A DNA stretch of 64,000 nucleotides from Mortierella alpina (Eukaryota > Mortierellomycota > Mortierellomycetes > Mortierellales > Mortierellaceae), in assembly GCA_029449245.1 (NCBI GenBank), contig JANATF010000010.1, positions 1,054,001 to 1,118,000 on the forward strand, given 5' to 3'. Under the pieces are notes generated by a model. The model was not told the DNA's origin and made no database searches. It was given only the letters and a program-made list of their open reading frames with translations. This document shows, in pieces, positions 31,994-43,520 of the stretch (positions within the stretch are counted from its first letter, which is position 1; each line of letters starts with the position of its first letter). The position numbers and the translations under genes were made by a program.

Positions 31994-34900
31994 CTACTGA
32001 TCGCTATCCTCGTGAGCTCCGGTGGCAACGCTGGTAACAGATGACGGAGCGCCAACACCAGATAAAGTGCCGGTACTGCCTCCAGCACCTTCCTCCTCCA
32101 CAGGCTCCTGAAGAAACTGCATCAGAAAAGTCTTTCGTCGCAGTGCCTCGACCTCTGACAGCCGCTCGGCTCCTGGAGGAGGACGAAGCATCACCGACGA
32201 AAACACGGCAGCTATGTTACGAAAAGAGATAGCATGATAGGCATGAGTGACATGGCAAGCCCTTCGTTATTCAACAACTTTTTTTTTCTTACCAAGCTTC
32301 GCAATGCGATAATCTTCATCCTCTTTCTTGCCACGGCCATTGATGCTAACAGCATCACTTGCGTTGTAAATCGATGCAGAGCTGCTCTGCAACACCCTGG
32401 CAGCCCCTCCCGAGCTGCTCGGTCCAGCTCCTGTAGAGCCCTGGCTACCACCAGGACCACCTAGTGCTGCATCACCTGAACCAGTGCCGCTACTGCTACT
32501 CCCCGGTGCTCCACTGGACAATGCTGTTGACACAGATGCTGTCCCTGCCGCCGACAATGAGGATGCTTCCCCATGGTGGCTGCCTCCGAGCAAGATCAGC
32601 TCTCGTAAGAAACTGGTAATGTAGACAAACACATTGACGTGGACTGGTGGCATCAGATCCAGTAATCCATAAGCGGCTTGCTGATGTCCTGCAATTTCCA
32701 AAGCGCGATAGTACATCTCGGTTGGTACCACGGGCTCATGAAGCGATTCAAGAAATCTCAAAAGGACCTCAGCCATCGAATGGATGCCACGGTTTTCGCC
32801 CAAGCCAAACGTCGCCGCCTTAGGGGGAATGCCATTCATGATCGAGACTGGACGCGCAATCTGGGGTTTGAGATCGGACGATGATCCTCGACTCGACAAT
32901 GTCTTGGAAGATCCTGATGTCGTGCGAGGATCATTCTCATCCTTCATGTCTTCCTTCTTGTCATCCTCTTCCTTGGAAGCATCCATGCCCTTGTTCTTGT
33001 GCCTGTTCTTCTTATGCTGTTTGGTGGTTTCCTGGTTATCGTCCTTTGTGGAGGTAGGTTTCTCCAACTCGGTATGGGCATGGGCACTTTGAGGTGGTTT
33101 GTCCAATAGCCGAGTCAAGTCGAATTCGTCACCAGTGTCCAGGCACTCGCGGATATAGGTCATTGTCGATTGATCTCCGGACAGCAAGAAAAGATTGTCC
33201 TAATGGCAGAAGCAAAAAAAAAAAAAAAAAAAAAATAGTTCACAAAAGAAGGGTTCTGTGAGTCCTGCTGGCCAGCTTGTAACTGCTTCAAAATCACTTG
33301 TCGACAGGATTAAAAACCTACAACCGAGAAGCCATGCTTATAGATAAAATCGACAATGCGCCACAGGTCCTTGGGCAGACTCTGTTGTCGCATGGGTTTC
33401 TGCCTCTTAGCTGGAACCCGCTTTTCGTCTGCAAGGTGCATACTCTCAACACCGTTGATCGACGCTGCAATGCTTGTTCTTCGTTGTAGGGTTTCCTTCT
33501 CGCCCAGAGAATCAAGTGATCGAACATTCTTAACATGCTTTGCAGAGTCGGCCAACGAATCGTTTCCAGTAGCCTTTGCAGAGTCCTTCATACTACTGAT
33601 GGAAGACTTAGCACCGAGAGTGTTCTGAGAGTCGAACAGGGTCAATGAATCATCCTCATCGTTCTCATCGTCCTCGTCCTCGTCAGGTGTCCACAAGCGG
33701 ATGGGTCTGTCTAGGCGAGAGAGCCATTCCAGCGAGTTTCCGAAACAGGTCCTGATATACGATCCCGAGACAGTGATAAAATAGTCCTTTCCGTGCTCAA
33801 GGTGCAAAATCAGAATATCTTCCATCGTCTCCTTGCCCATGTTCAGCATCGGTGCAGACTCATTATCGGCCATGGCTGTCAAATGAATGCGTGCACTTTC
33901 ACCTACACATTGTAATATGTCAAGATGTTTTTTCAGTCAATGTCGTCTCTCGCACGTCGATAGCATCATCGTTCCTGAAGTGTCGAGTCGTACCAGGCAT
34001 AATCATTCCTCGGGATGGATTTGCCCAGATCCATGGTCTGCAGAACCTTTCATCCTGCAGTTTGGGCTTGAATCGATATTGAGCAGGGAAAGTCCCCGTG
34101 TTCTTGAGAATGAGGGATGTCTTTTTGGGCTCGAGATATCGAACTTCATCAAAGACGATGTTAGATGTCGACAGCGTGGCGTCAGGGAGACACTCGTTTT
34201 CGTACCGATCTAATTCTCTGACAATCGCCTGATGGACCTCCATTTGCTTGTCATGTAAGAGAGTTTTGACCTTCAGGTCGTGATATCGAGCAACAGTTGG
34301 ATGGTCATTAATTAGTGTAATAGGCGATAGATTGAGAACAGATCGGAAAAAAAGGTCCTCTACCTTGAGTTTGAAAAGTGCGCTGACAGGTTTATGATCA
34401 CTCAGCAAGAGGTCCATGTGTGATTTGTAGTAAAGAGGCTCAACACTGTCCTTTTCGGGGTCCTTCGACCTCCACAGGATACGGTCTGTGTATGACGGTA
34501 CTCGACGTTTCTCGCTAGTTGCAAAGGAATATAGTAAACCAACGGGTGAGCTTCCGTAGATTGTTTGATCCATCGCCTTGTCCGCTTCTTCTACATTCCT
34601 GAATAGTAAATACCTAGAATCCCAGATGTTTGTCCCGACATCGTACTTGTACGTTGGAGGAAAGGCGATGGCATGCTCTTCAAATTCTGAGAATGCCTTG
34701 AGCAATGACCTTTGCGATGACAACTGGATATTAAAAGACATAGGGAAAACGGTAAGTTGCCTTCCACCAGCGTTAGAATATGTTGCCTCAGTGCCTCACT
34801 CTACCTGGTCGTGCTTTAAAAGAGCGTCGTAGTCGTGAGTCTTTAGATGGTGCTTAACCTGTTCTTCAGGCAGGCCAATGCGATAGTTCAGATCGCCAGC

Positions 34901-37400
34901 CCAGATGGTATGACTACGTGGCAAAAAATGGCAAGAATTAACATGTATTGCTTCTCAGAATTTCGGCCACGTACTATTTCAGAACATGTGTAAGTGAGTT
35001 GATCACCTACTCGCAGTCGAAAATCGACACCATCTTTGTTGAAGCAGCGAGGGCCGCATTGCCTGCTGGACTTTTCGTGATATCATACGAGCTTGTCGAT
35101 GGGAAGGTAAGCCGGCGACAAATCTCTTGGTAATCCTGATTCCTTCGATCAATTTGACTGGTATCCGCCGCGAGATGGGATCCAACGAAGCAAAGATAAG
35201 AATCTTTGTAGCGAATACGGATCGAAACCCCTCCTTTGTTGCCCTATTCAAGAAAAAGCGTTTAGTGGATTTCAACCATAAGGATTATCGGACATAATTC
35301 ATGTATCATTAATCAGGATATAATCACCCACCAGCATGCCCATGATACCGACGCCAGCAGAGTGAGCAGTGACCTCTCTGATGTACTTTGTGTGATCCGC
35401 GGCTGCGTACATCACAATCAACAAGCCTACGAGCTGCTTTGACATGACCTAAAGAGAATGGAAAATGGGTTCCTGTCAAGACCAGCTCTTTCATCGAAAT
35501 AAGAGCTGAAAGTCAGATCAAAGCGGCTAGCAACTATTAGCGCTTACTTTTTGGTATCCATTTCCAAGACTCTCGGCGATAGCTCGCGTCCATTCTTCCT
35601 CCTTGGATCCATCTAGCACAATATAGGCTTCCGCACTCAAGTCAAGTTCCTGAAAGCTGCAGCAGAAAGTTAGCGTCTTTCCCTATGGCAATGAGGCGTC
35701 ATCAGTGCACGCTCTCTGTTTGTAAATGAGAACTGTACCAGAGCACGTAGATTTCGGGTTGCTGTTCGCCATCGACCTTCAGCCATGCGTCAAGCTTTTC
35801 GGTAGCATTTTTGCCGTTAACATTCCATGTCCCCATGAACGCGCTAAGTGGAGCATATAATAGTAAAGGAGCCATGAGATCGGATTGATAATTGACATGT
35901 TTACAAATGTGATGTGCGATGTTTGAGAAAAGTCAACTTACTGCATGAACCCATGCTCCGTGAAAGATCTCTCACGCGCTCGCATCTCCTTTTCTATCCA
36001 GCTTTCCTTGACCACGCCAAGTTCGAGCCGAGGGGGAGAAAACGGAAGAGTAGGCTGATCCTCTTCCGGCTGCAGAAAATACATGGACAGCGGGTTCGAA
36101 GACGAGGCAATAAACTCGTCCATCGTCAAGACTGATCCATGATCTCCGTCTACAAATGTGATTCTATAGTCAGTACTGTGTCGCTGGAATAGCGAAATTG
36201 AGTTGTGAAACGATGGGCCGACGCATTACCCGGCACTTTTTGGTCCTCCTCAGTGGTGTAGTACTGGACCCAATGGTGGCTACTTCCACCAGCATAAAAG
36301 TTATCGTCCTCTAGATATTAAAACGAGAGCGTCAGCATCTAAGTACATTGTTTCCTGATCTTCAGCGTTGCTCAGCATTGCAAATGTAACTCCTGGCTCT
36401 CCACGCGCCTTACGGGCAATAAGGTGGCTCCTTCTCAGTTCTCTGAGCAGGCCTTGGAGAGTTTCAAGGTCATCCGTGTGCACTATCACTTCTGTGTGAT
36501 CACAGAACAATTTGAGCGTGAAGTCTACGTAGGAACACGATTGAGGTCGCCAAGTGTTAGCAACGCGGAGATGGATGAAAATGATACGTTGCAGTCTCGT
36601 GCTCCAAGTGTTTTACCATTCTTGGAGTCCTGAATCGACTGCTTGTCATCTTTGTCTACGGCTTTTGTTTGCGCTAAAGGGTGCACAGTTTGCAGTAAAG
36701 ATCAGGGAACAGGGGGGGGGGAGGTGGTAAATGGACACTGTCAATCGTCATGCTTCACATCCCTCACCCCACACCACAGTGACGATCAAGTCCATCTAGC
36801 AGAGAAAATCAAAATCATATCTTACCAACAGATATGCGGAAGTCAAAGTAAATGGGCAGGACCGCCTGGAGGAAGCCAGCCATCTGTCCTGTTCTCTTGA
36901 TGATAAAGACACTAAATTTCCCGTGCAAGCATTGACGTTGAGGGTGGTGCGCAGGGTGTGACATGGAGAATAAAAGCCCTGACCATGCTACACGTGGCAC
37001 AAAAAAAACTGTGTTCTGATCCTTGTATTCGAACATACCACGACTCTTCAACGCCTGCTTGCGTGTTGGCAACAATGGCGAGGATCCTGCTTTCCTGGTT
37101 GCCGTTTTCGCCAGTGCAGAGTACCTGAGCAGAGTATAGAGGATCAACGCGCGGTACATAAAAAAAAGAAAAAAAGCAGACGGATGCACATATACACAAA
37201 GTTAAGGATAACATAAGCATGCACTTTGTGCAAAGGAGCTATGCCACGAAGGCGGTTTGGTGCAGCGCATTCAAATCTCAACGCAGCAAACGCAGCAAAT
37301 AACGGCAAAAGCAGGCAGACGAAGTGCAGGATGTGGGACACAAGGTTGATATGAATTGACAGGTCTCTGTTGGCCGCAGCAGCAGTCTCGCAACGGCCAT
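31994..37400 (-). CDS. OCRL/INPP5B-like inositol polyphosphate 5-phosphatase (PH, 5-phosphatase, ASH, RhoGAP)
   Basis: Fifteen phased exons, high to low: 37124-37039, 36911-36826, 36673-36617, 36524-36414, 36310-36230, 36149-35942, 35843-35739, 35656-35548, 35448-35332, 35243-35011, 34913-34805, 34723-33994, 33902-33322, 33199-32293 and 32211-31994 (1245 aa). The start exon is unresolved; an ATG at 37400 (MAVARLLLRPTET) is the best candidate but its join is not clean. An N-terminal PH-like region comes first. The 5-phosphatase follows (FMGTWNVNGK, FQELDLSAEAYIV, GNKGGVSIR, WAGDLNYRIG, RVPSYTDRILW, SDHKPV), complete with catalytic motifs. Then come an ASH domain (MLNMGKETMEDILILHLEHG) and a C-terminal RhoGAP (DLWRIVDFIYKHG, EVLLRFLESLHEPVVP). 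OCRL-type enzymes remove the 5-phosphate from PI(4,5)P2 on endosomes and Golgi. RhoGAP reads NLFLLSG where active GAPs have the Arg finger, so it is probably catalytically dead, as in OCRL. Confidence 0.88.
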
Positions 37401-37893
37401 GGTTTGTTTCTCGTCGTTGGTCATTGCCCTGGTCCTTGCTGGATACGGCTGCTATCGGCTGCAGGCAGAACTAGGATGGGAGGTGGGTGCAGGAGCAAAG
37501 GCGCGTTGCGATTCTGAATTGAATGTGCAAGGTTCAGGAGAATGGCGCGTGTTTGGATGGAATCAAGAGGGGAGAGGGTTGCAGACGAACAAACGTGCCA
37601 AGGTGTTACGGAGCAATGAGCGTAAAGGAGAGGAAGGGCGAGAGAGTGAGAGAGAGAGAAAAAAAAGACAATGGAGATGGAGAAGCAAGGGAAAGCAGAA
37701 GAGGGACAGGGCAGAGACTGTCGAGCGTGCACAGAGGGGTCAGTCTGCCCGAAGCGCAGACCCCGTTTTTTTTATTTTTTTTGGATGACGCGTGACATGC
37801 CAAGCTGACCCTTGGATAAGACTCCAGGGCATGTCCCCCAGCGAGGACCATGTCCAAAACAGGACCGACGCGCACAGCTCTGAGTCGCGTTCT
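37401..37893. other. Intergenic between OCRL-like and Kap123-like genes
   Basis: Both neighbours are on the minus strand, so this holds the OCRL-like promoter and the 3' flank of the importin gene. It contains a GA-rich tract (about 37635-37665) and a T-rich run near 37768. No gene recognised. Confidence 0.5.
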
Positions 37894-40800
37894 TTATTGC
37901 ATGTACACGCCAAGTGGGGACTGAGCAATGTTGAGAGCAGGGAATTGCTGGTTCAGCGCCTTGATCACCTCAATCATCTCGGCGCGCGTCTGATCCTTGA
38001 GCTCGCCCTCTCGCGCCAAGGCCTCCGTAAAGACACGCAACACCGTGGCGATGTTGTTGAACATCCAGGGGTTCTGCGAACGGACCAGCGAGAACACGAG
38101 CTGGTACACTGGCCCATTCTCCTCGAAATCCGCCTTCAGTGGCAGAGCCGCCATAAAGACAGGCAGGACCTGATCAAGAGGAACCGCGTCAAGATGTTTC
38201 AGCATCATGCGTGCAACTGCACCGCACGCATTGTCCGTTACGTTAGGCAGAGCCTGTCCCTCGAACAATGGGGAAAGGCATGACAACAGCGCAGGATATT
38301 GTCTTCAGGTGAGAGATAGGGCAGAGCAAGAAACATTAGTGATCGGTTGCAAATCATTGCTCTCTTGACGTTCGCACGGACAAACAAAAAAAATGGCACT
38401 CACGATGACAGATCGACCGAGGTGTTTTGACAGAGAGCACCGACAGCAAACGCAGCGTTGCTGCGGACCTCGTCGTCCTCATCGCTGAGACTCTTGATGA
38501 TCAAGGGGAATAGGCGCTCAGTGAACTCAGTGATGCCTTCGCCCATGCCGTTAGTAATCTCGCCCAAGGAGCCAATAGCCATGGAGCGCTCACTTGTTGG
38601 CTTCGAGTCCTTGTAGTACTTGGCAATATGAGGAATAAACACGTTGGCATAGGGCACAAAGCTAGGTCCAAGCACACCAGCCAAGGCGCCTACAAGGTCG
38701 ACCGCAGCAGAAATTAACAGAGCATCAAACTCTGCCTGCTCATCTTCATCCAACAGGCCTTCATCATCTTCAAGCTCCTGCTGGCAGTACGCCTGCTTCT
38801 CCAAGATCAGTCTCAGGTGCTGTGCAATCTCGTCAATCTCTACTCAATTGAAGGGTTGGGAGGTTGAAGCGACGGAGGTCAGAGCTGGCGGTGGTGTTAT
38901 GACAACGGAAGGGGTATTTTTTCTCTGCAAAAGTCCGCATTGCTTACTTTCAGCGATAACGCCTGGTCCGCACAATCGGACAGTCTCAACCATCTGCTGG
39001 CAGATCTGAACCACCACCATCCTATATGAATCAAATTTTGTCAGAACAACCCACAGTTATCAAAAGTAACATGAAACTTCTCAGAAAATAGCACACTCAC
39101 TTGTCGTCTTCATCATCCCAAACTGCCAGGATAGCAGGCATCACCAGCGAGTTCAACTGAGCCACATTTTCGTGGAGGGGAACTGTGACGGGGAGTCCAA
39201 CTTGCCAATCCTGCGAGTTGGAAAGTCGGTAGAAGGTGCGCAAGAAAGTAAAGAGAGCCGTAGTAGACGCCTTGCGCACGCCATCAGCCATGTGGGTTGC
39301 GAGCTCGATAAGTTCCTTGACAGTTGATTCAACATAGGGCAGGAAAGCTGAGCGGGTGTGTTGGAAAAGCTCGCCAATGGTATCAGCTGCAACCTCCTTT
39401 TCGTCCGCAACCGCAGACCTGAGCATGTACTGCTGCTCTTCATCAGCGTCTTCCACATCCAGGTCATCCAGATCCTCGGCTCCATTCTCGTTCTCCAAGC
39501 GTGGGGTGTTCTCGTCCAGTTGACAAGAATGGACCAGCTGAGGTACAATGGCTTCCAGATATGGCGCAAATTCATCCTCAAAGACCTGGGCGATTCCAGC
39601 AAAGAAATAATAACCACACTCGCGGAGACGAGTGTTGTCCAAGTGCAGACCCTCCATGGCCAAGCTCATAAGGACATTCAAATGAGGCTAGAGTTTAATG
39701 AAACAATAAGAAGGTATGCAACGTCAGTACTCTTACAATACTCTTAATCACCCCGAAAACGGCAACGCAATATAACTCTTTAAACTCACTCTATAGGTTT
39801 CTTTGCCAACAGCATCGGCAATGGCACCAAGAGCATCCGTAGAAACTGCGCGGAGCATGAGCTCCTCCTCATTCGAGCGCAGGGACATGAGATGCTGTAG
39901 ACGCTTCATGACCTCTGCGAAAAATGGCACAAACCTCTCACCGGAAGCGTGGGCAGCACTTCCGATTGCAGCAACGACGATCGCTCGGGTCTCGCCTTGG
40001 GCGTTATCGAGCATATGCAAGAGTCGTTGCATCAGCGTGTCGAGGTACGGAAGAATCTTCTCACCAAGGCCCTCTAGAATAGCGTCCAGGGCATTGCATG
40101 CCTGCTTCGTGATCTCGGGTGTGGGTTCGTCCATCAGGTGGAAGACTAAAGGCAGAAGTGTAGCATGGTTCTCGGCAACCTCTTCGTCAAATTCCTCAGC
40201 GAGAGAACTCAGGGCCATGCAAGCTGCACGGCGGACCATGGGCTCGGGGTCACGGAGACCAGTGCAAACCACAACGAAAAGCTCATGGAATTTTGGGCGG
40301 ATGAAATCCACCGATCCCTCCACAAGGACCGCCAGAGTGACCATAGCAGCTTTTCTGTACAGGGGGTTCGCGTTGGTCATATAGACCTGGATACCATGGG
40401 CAGCGGTCGGGAACACCTGTTGCGGGGGAAGGTTGGTGGCCAAGGTGTTGATGACCTTGAAGGCGAGACGAGCAGGAGAATCTTCATCCAAGTCCTCGGG
40501 TTCTTCCTCAGCAGCGATGGGCATCAAAGCTTGGATCATGGGCGAGACGAGTTTGAGGCGCTGAATCTTTGTCTTCTTGTAGACAATAGCCCACATGAGG
40601 AACGACAGTGCCTGAACACGCATAGCGGTTTCGTATGACTTGTTGGCTCCGCTCTCTAAAAAGAACTGAATCAAGCTTTGAATGTGCTTGGACAGCACGG
40701 GAATCTCAAGGAGCAGAAGTGAGTCGAACACCTCGAAGCACTTGCCGGCGGCAACCTCGTCCTTGTTATTGAGACAATGTTGGAGAACATTGACCATGTG

Positions 40801-41971
40801 TGGGACCAGCTCTGAGAACATGGCAATCTCCTGCTTCTGAGTGTCTTCCATGTAATCCGCAATCTTGCCAAGAGCCTGAACAGTGGTGGTGCGGACGATC
40901 AGCGATTCTTGGTCGACAACGGTTTGGCTGAACACCTCCAAGAGTTGGCGGAGGTTACCTGAAAAGGCGTCGGTAACCTCAAAAATGGCATAGATCACAT
41001 ACACGCCGACTTCGCGATGAGCTGCGTTGGGACTTTGGCAACACTGGAACAGAAAAGCGATGAGCTCTGGCCATGTGTTTGCTGGGATCTCGACTCTACC
41101 TACAGTAGCGATTACCCGCGCAGTCGAATGGCGGGAGAGGGCGCTGGAAAGTTCCATGGCAGTGAGAGTCAGAAATTGAACTGTAAGCGTACTTAAGACA
41201 CAAGGCTCGCGATAACTTACTCTGGCTCCTCGACAATGATATGGAGCAAAGTAGCTTTGATGGAGGTCCTGACTTCCAGTTCGAGCTTTGGCCACCAGTT
41301 AGTGACCTGCTTGCGAAGCTCCACTGACGACAGTTGACGGACCTGACAGGCCATTCAACGTTGTTACATGAGATATAGTGAGTAAAGATTGTAGTATAAA
41401 CTGCCCGCACGTTCGACTGTTCGCGGAGCATGCTGAAGTTTAAATAAAGAAATTATAATCCAACGCGAACGGTTCAGGGGTACACACGCGGCCAGGCGTT
41501 CCGCGTTATTTCTCTCTTCAGCCAAAGGGGATTCAAGGTCAATTGTGCCTTCCTCTCGGAGGCCCTAATGCTGTGCTGTCATCTCCTGATAAAGTGGCGT
41601 CGTGTATGCTGCGACCCCTGTCCAGTGTCCTCTGTCATATTCTCTACATTTCAACAACGTTTTGAAATTCACATTACCTCCTTGAATTGAGAGGATTTGA
41701 TAATCTCCACCAGGGCAGGGACACATTCAGCTTGTGCAAAGAACTGTGAGTTCAAGGCCTTGGTTGCCTAGAAGAAAGCGAGTAGTAAGCGGGTGTTTAG
41801 TCACCAGTCTCCCACGCCATGGAAAAGGATGTGCCATTCAAATGGTGCAGGAAGCGTGTCGAAGGGTGAGGGGCGGGAAATCGGGAGCTGTACCTCTTTA
41901 ATCGAGTTACTTTCGTTGGAGAAGATAACTTCCTTCAACGTCTGCTCGAGACTCTGTGCATATTGATCCAT
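37894..41971 (-). CDS. KAP123: Importin beta-family nuclear import receptor (Kap123/importin-4)
   Basis: Eight exons, high to low: 41971-41894, 41767-41678, 41342-41221, 41143-39790, 39687-39101, 39021-38948, 38839-38404 and 38302-37894. All joins are in phase, giving 1049 aa, close to the family length (about 1080-1110). The protein is all-helical HEAT-repeat sequence. The N-terminus shows the importin start (LEQTLKEVIFSNESNSIKEA, then LRKQVTNWWPKL and RHSTARVIATVGRVEIP). An acidic loop (ENGAEDLDDLDVEDADEE) lies in the C-terminal half, and the end (TDNACGAVARMM, VPLDQVLPVFMAALPLK) matches Kap123/importin-4. These receptors import ribosomal proteins and histones H3/H4 through nuclear pores in a Ran-dependent way. 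Upstream, only 172 bp separate its ATG from the stop codon of the Ubl-WLM gene, and that gap contains C8 and A9 runs. Confidence 0.9.
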
Positions 41972-42143
41972 GATGAAGAGTTGGGTATGGACGGCGACGT
42001 AAAGAAGCGTTGGGGAGCAGGGACAAAACGACAAGGACGAAAAAAAAAACCCCCCCCCGCGCTGAAAACAAAAAAACGTGATTTTTTTAGCGGCGATGCC
42101 ATGGAAATGACCACTTCTTTGCCACCATTTCTTTGAAAATAGT

Positions 42144-43318
42144 TTACTTTGCCGGGTTTGCCCCGCACATGCCGTCTTCGTCCTTTTCAGATTCTATCTG
42201 TCGGAGTTGCGCTGCCCTTGCGACGAGCTCCCGTGTAGTCAATGCCTCCAGAGAGCTGCCTCCTTGCGTATTTTTCAGACGTGATCCACCCAATGTGTAA
42301 GTCCCTCCTTGCCAAGTCGGCACTTCTGCCCCCGAATCCTCCAGGTCATCATGATATCCCGACAATCCATTGGCCGGATTGAAAAATGCATCCTTTGACA
42401 CCCTATGTCCACCTTGTGCAGTCCAATCCAGTTGTTGCACCTCTTTGTTCAGCTGACGGTTCAGTGCATGAAAGTTTTCGTCGTGCTCGGACCAAACCTA
42501 TGGCAATACCAATCACTGGATCAGTATATCGTCCTATAAGAAGCATCTGGAGTATGATAACATCGACGGACACCGGCTTACATTATGCGCGAGCTCATGC
42601 AACAAAACTTTCCGCACGGCATCGTAGTGTCGAAAGCCCTCCAAGTCGTCGGTACGGAGCCTCAGTGCGATCAGCTCGCCTTTGTTTCGATTGTAGCCAA
42701 GAATGGCTTTCTCAGACGGCGAGAGCTCTATCAGTGAACCTACTTGCCATCTGTGCAACTTCATGATGCCGAGAATACCCTTGTCGCGCTTCAGTCGCTC
42801 TAGTACTGCAACAGCTTTGTCCTGCTCCCGAAACTGCGGAAGTACTTGAATGGTTCCAAAGGTGTATTTGTCATCATCAACAGTGCGTACTGGCTGTGCT
42901 CGCTACAGGGATAATGAGTGGTAGAATCTGTGAGAGGAAATTTCGACGAGGTCAATGCGGTGCGTTGACATCAAGACATTACTGACGTCTGGGCTACCTT
43001 TGCTGCAGGTGCAGCACGAGTGTGCTTTCTCATGTTCACATGCTCGTCTATTGTGTGAACTTTGGCGATGTCTTGCTCCGTTGTACCAAGAACGAAAATC
43101 TTTGCTCCTTTGAGTAGATCTGGGTATGTTTTGAGAACTGGCTCCGGGACTTCACTGTCTGTTTCCCGCAGCACTTTGCCTTTCAGCATAACCTTGAGTC
43201 CTGATACTGACACATTCGTTTTCGTTGATATCCCACGCAGGAGTTCGGTAACTGTGGTCTGAACTGAGATGTCCTGGTCATACTTGATTCCCTTGAATGT
43301 GAATTGGATGGTGGTCAT
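42144..43318 (-). CDS. Ubiquitin-like plus WLM-domain metalloprotease (Wss-family)
   Basis: Three exons, 43318-42998, 42902-42582 and 42497-42144, phase 0 at both joins, 331 aa. Residues 1-75 form a ubiquitin-like domain (IQFTFKGIKYDQDISVQTTV, LKVMLKGKVL, LKGAKIFVLG). The WLM domain follows (FGTIQVLPQF, VLERLKRDKGILGIMKLH, SEKAILGYNRNKGE). The zinc-peptidase motif HELAHNVWSEH (about 209-219) is split exactly by the second intron but intact, with His-Glu-x-x-His and third ligand His. The C-terminus has a Gly-rich segment (YTLGGSRLKN). WLM proteins of the Wss/SPRTN-related group cleave DNA-protein crosslinks and act with SUMO, ubiquitin and Cdc48; Ubl-WLM members (S. pombe Wss2 type) are less studied. 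Its start lies 202 bp from that of the ZGRF1-like helicase. Confidence 0.87.
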
Positions 43319-43520
43319 GGTGAGAGCTGGAAGTGAAGAGTGATTTTGGTGAAGGTCAAAGGCTGGCGTGGAATGGAGTCCGGCAAAAAGGAATGCACAG
43401 CTTTTATGCACCGTATGCGCCGTGACAAACGTTCGATCACAGCCACCCTGCTTAGTAAGTAAGAGGTGAGAGGTGAACGCGCAATCATGTTTTTGGCCCT
43501 GAACTATTTTCGTTTCATCG
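43319..43520. promoter_or_regulatory. 202-bp divergent promoter of the Ubl-WLM and ZGRF1-like genes
   Basis: Only 202 bp lie between the two ATGs. No TATA box is obvious. An AGTAAGTAAGAGGTGAGAGGTGA stretch sits near 43452-43474. The two genes presumably share control elements. Confidence 0.6.

Noticed and set aside
39803-40638. Plus-strand frames of 193 and 157 codons inside the importin gene
   Set aside because: They are antisense to a well-supported HEAT-repeat exon and have no motif of their own.
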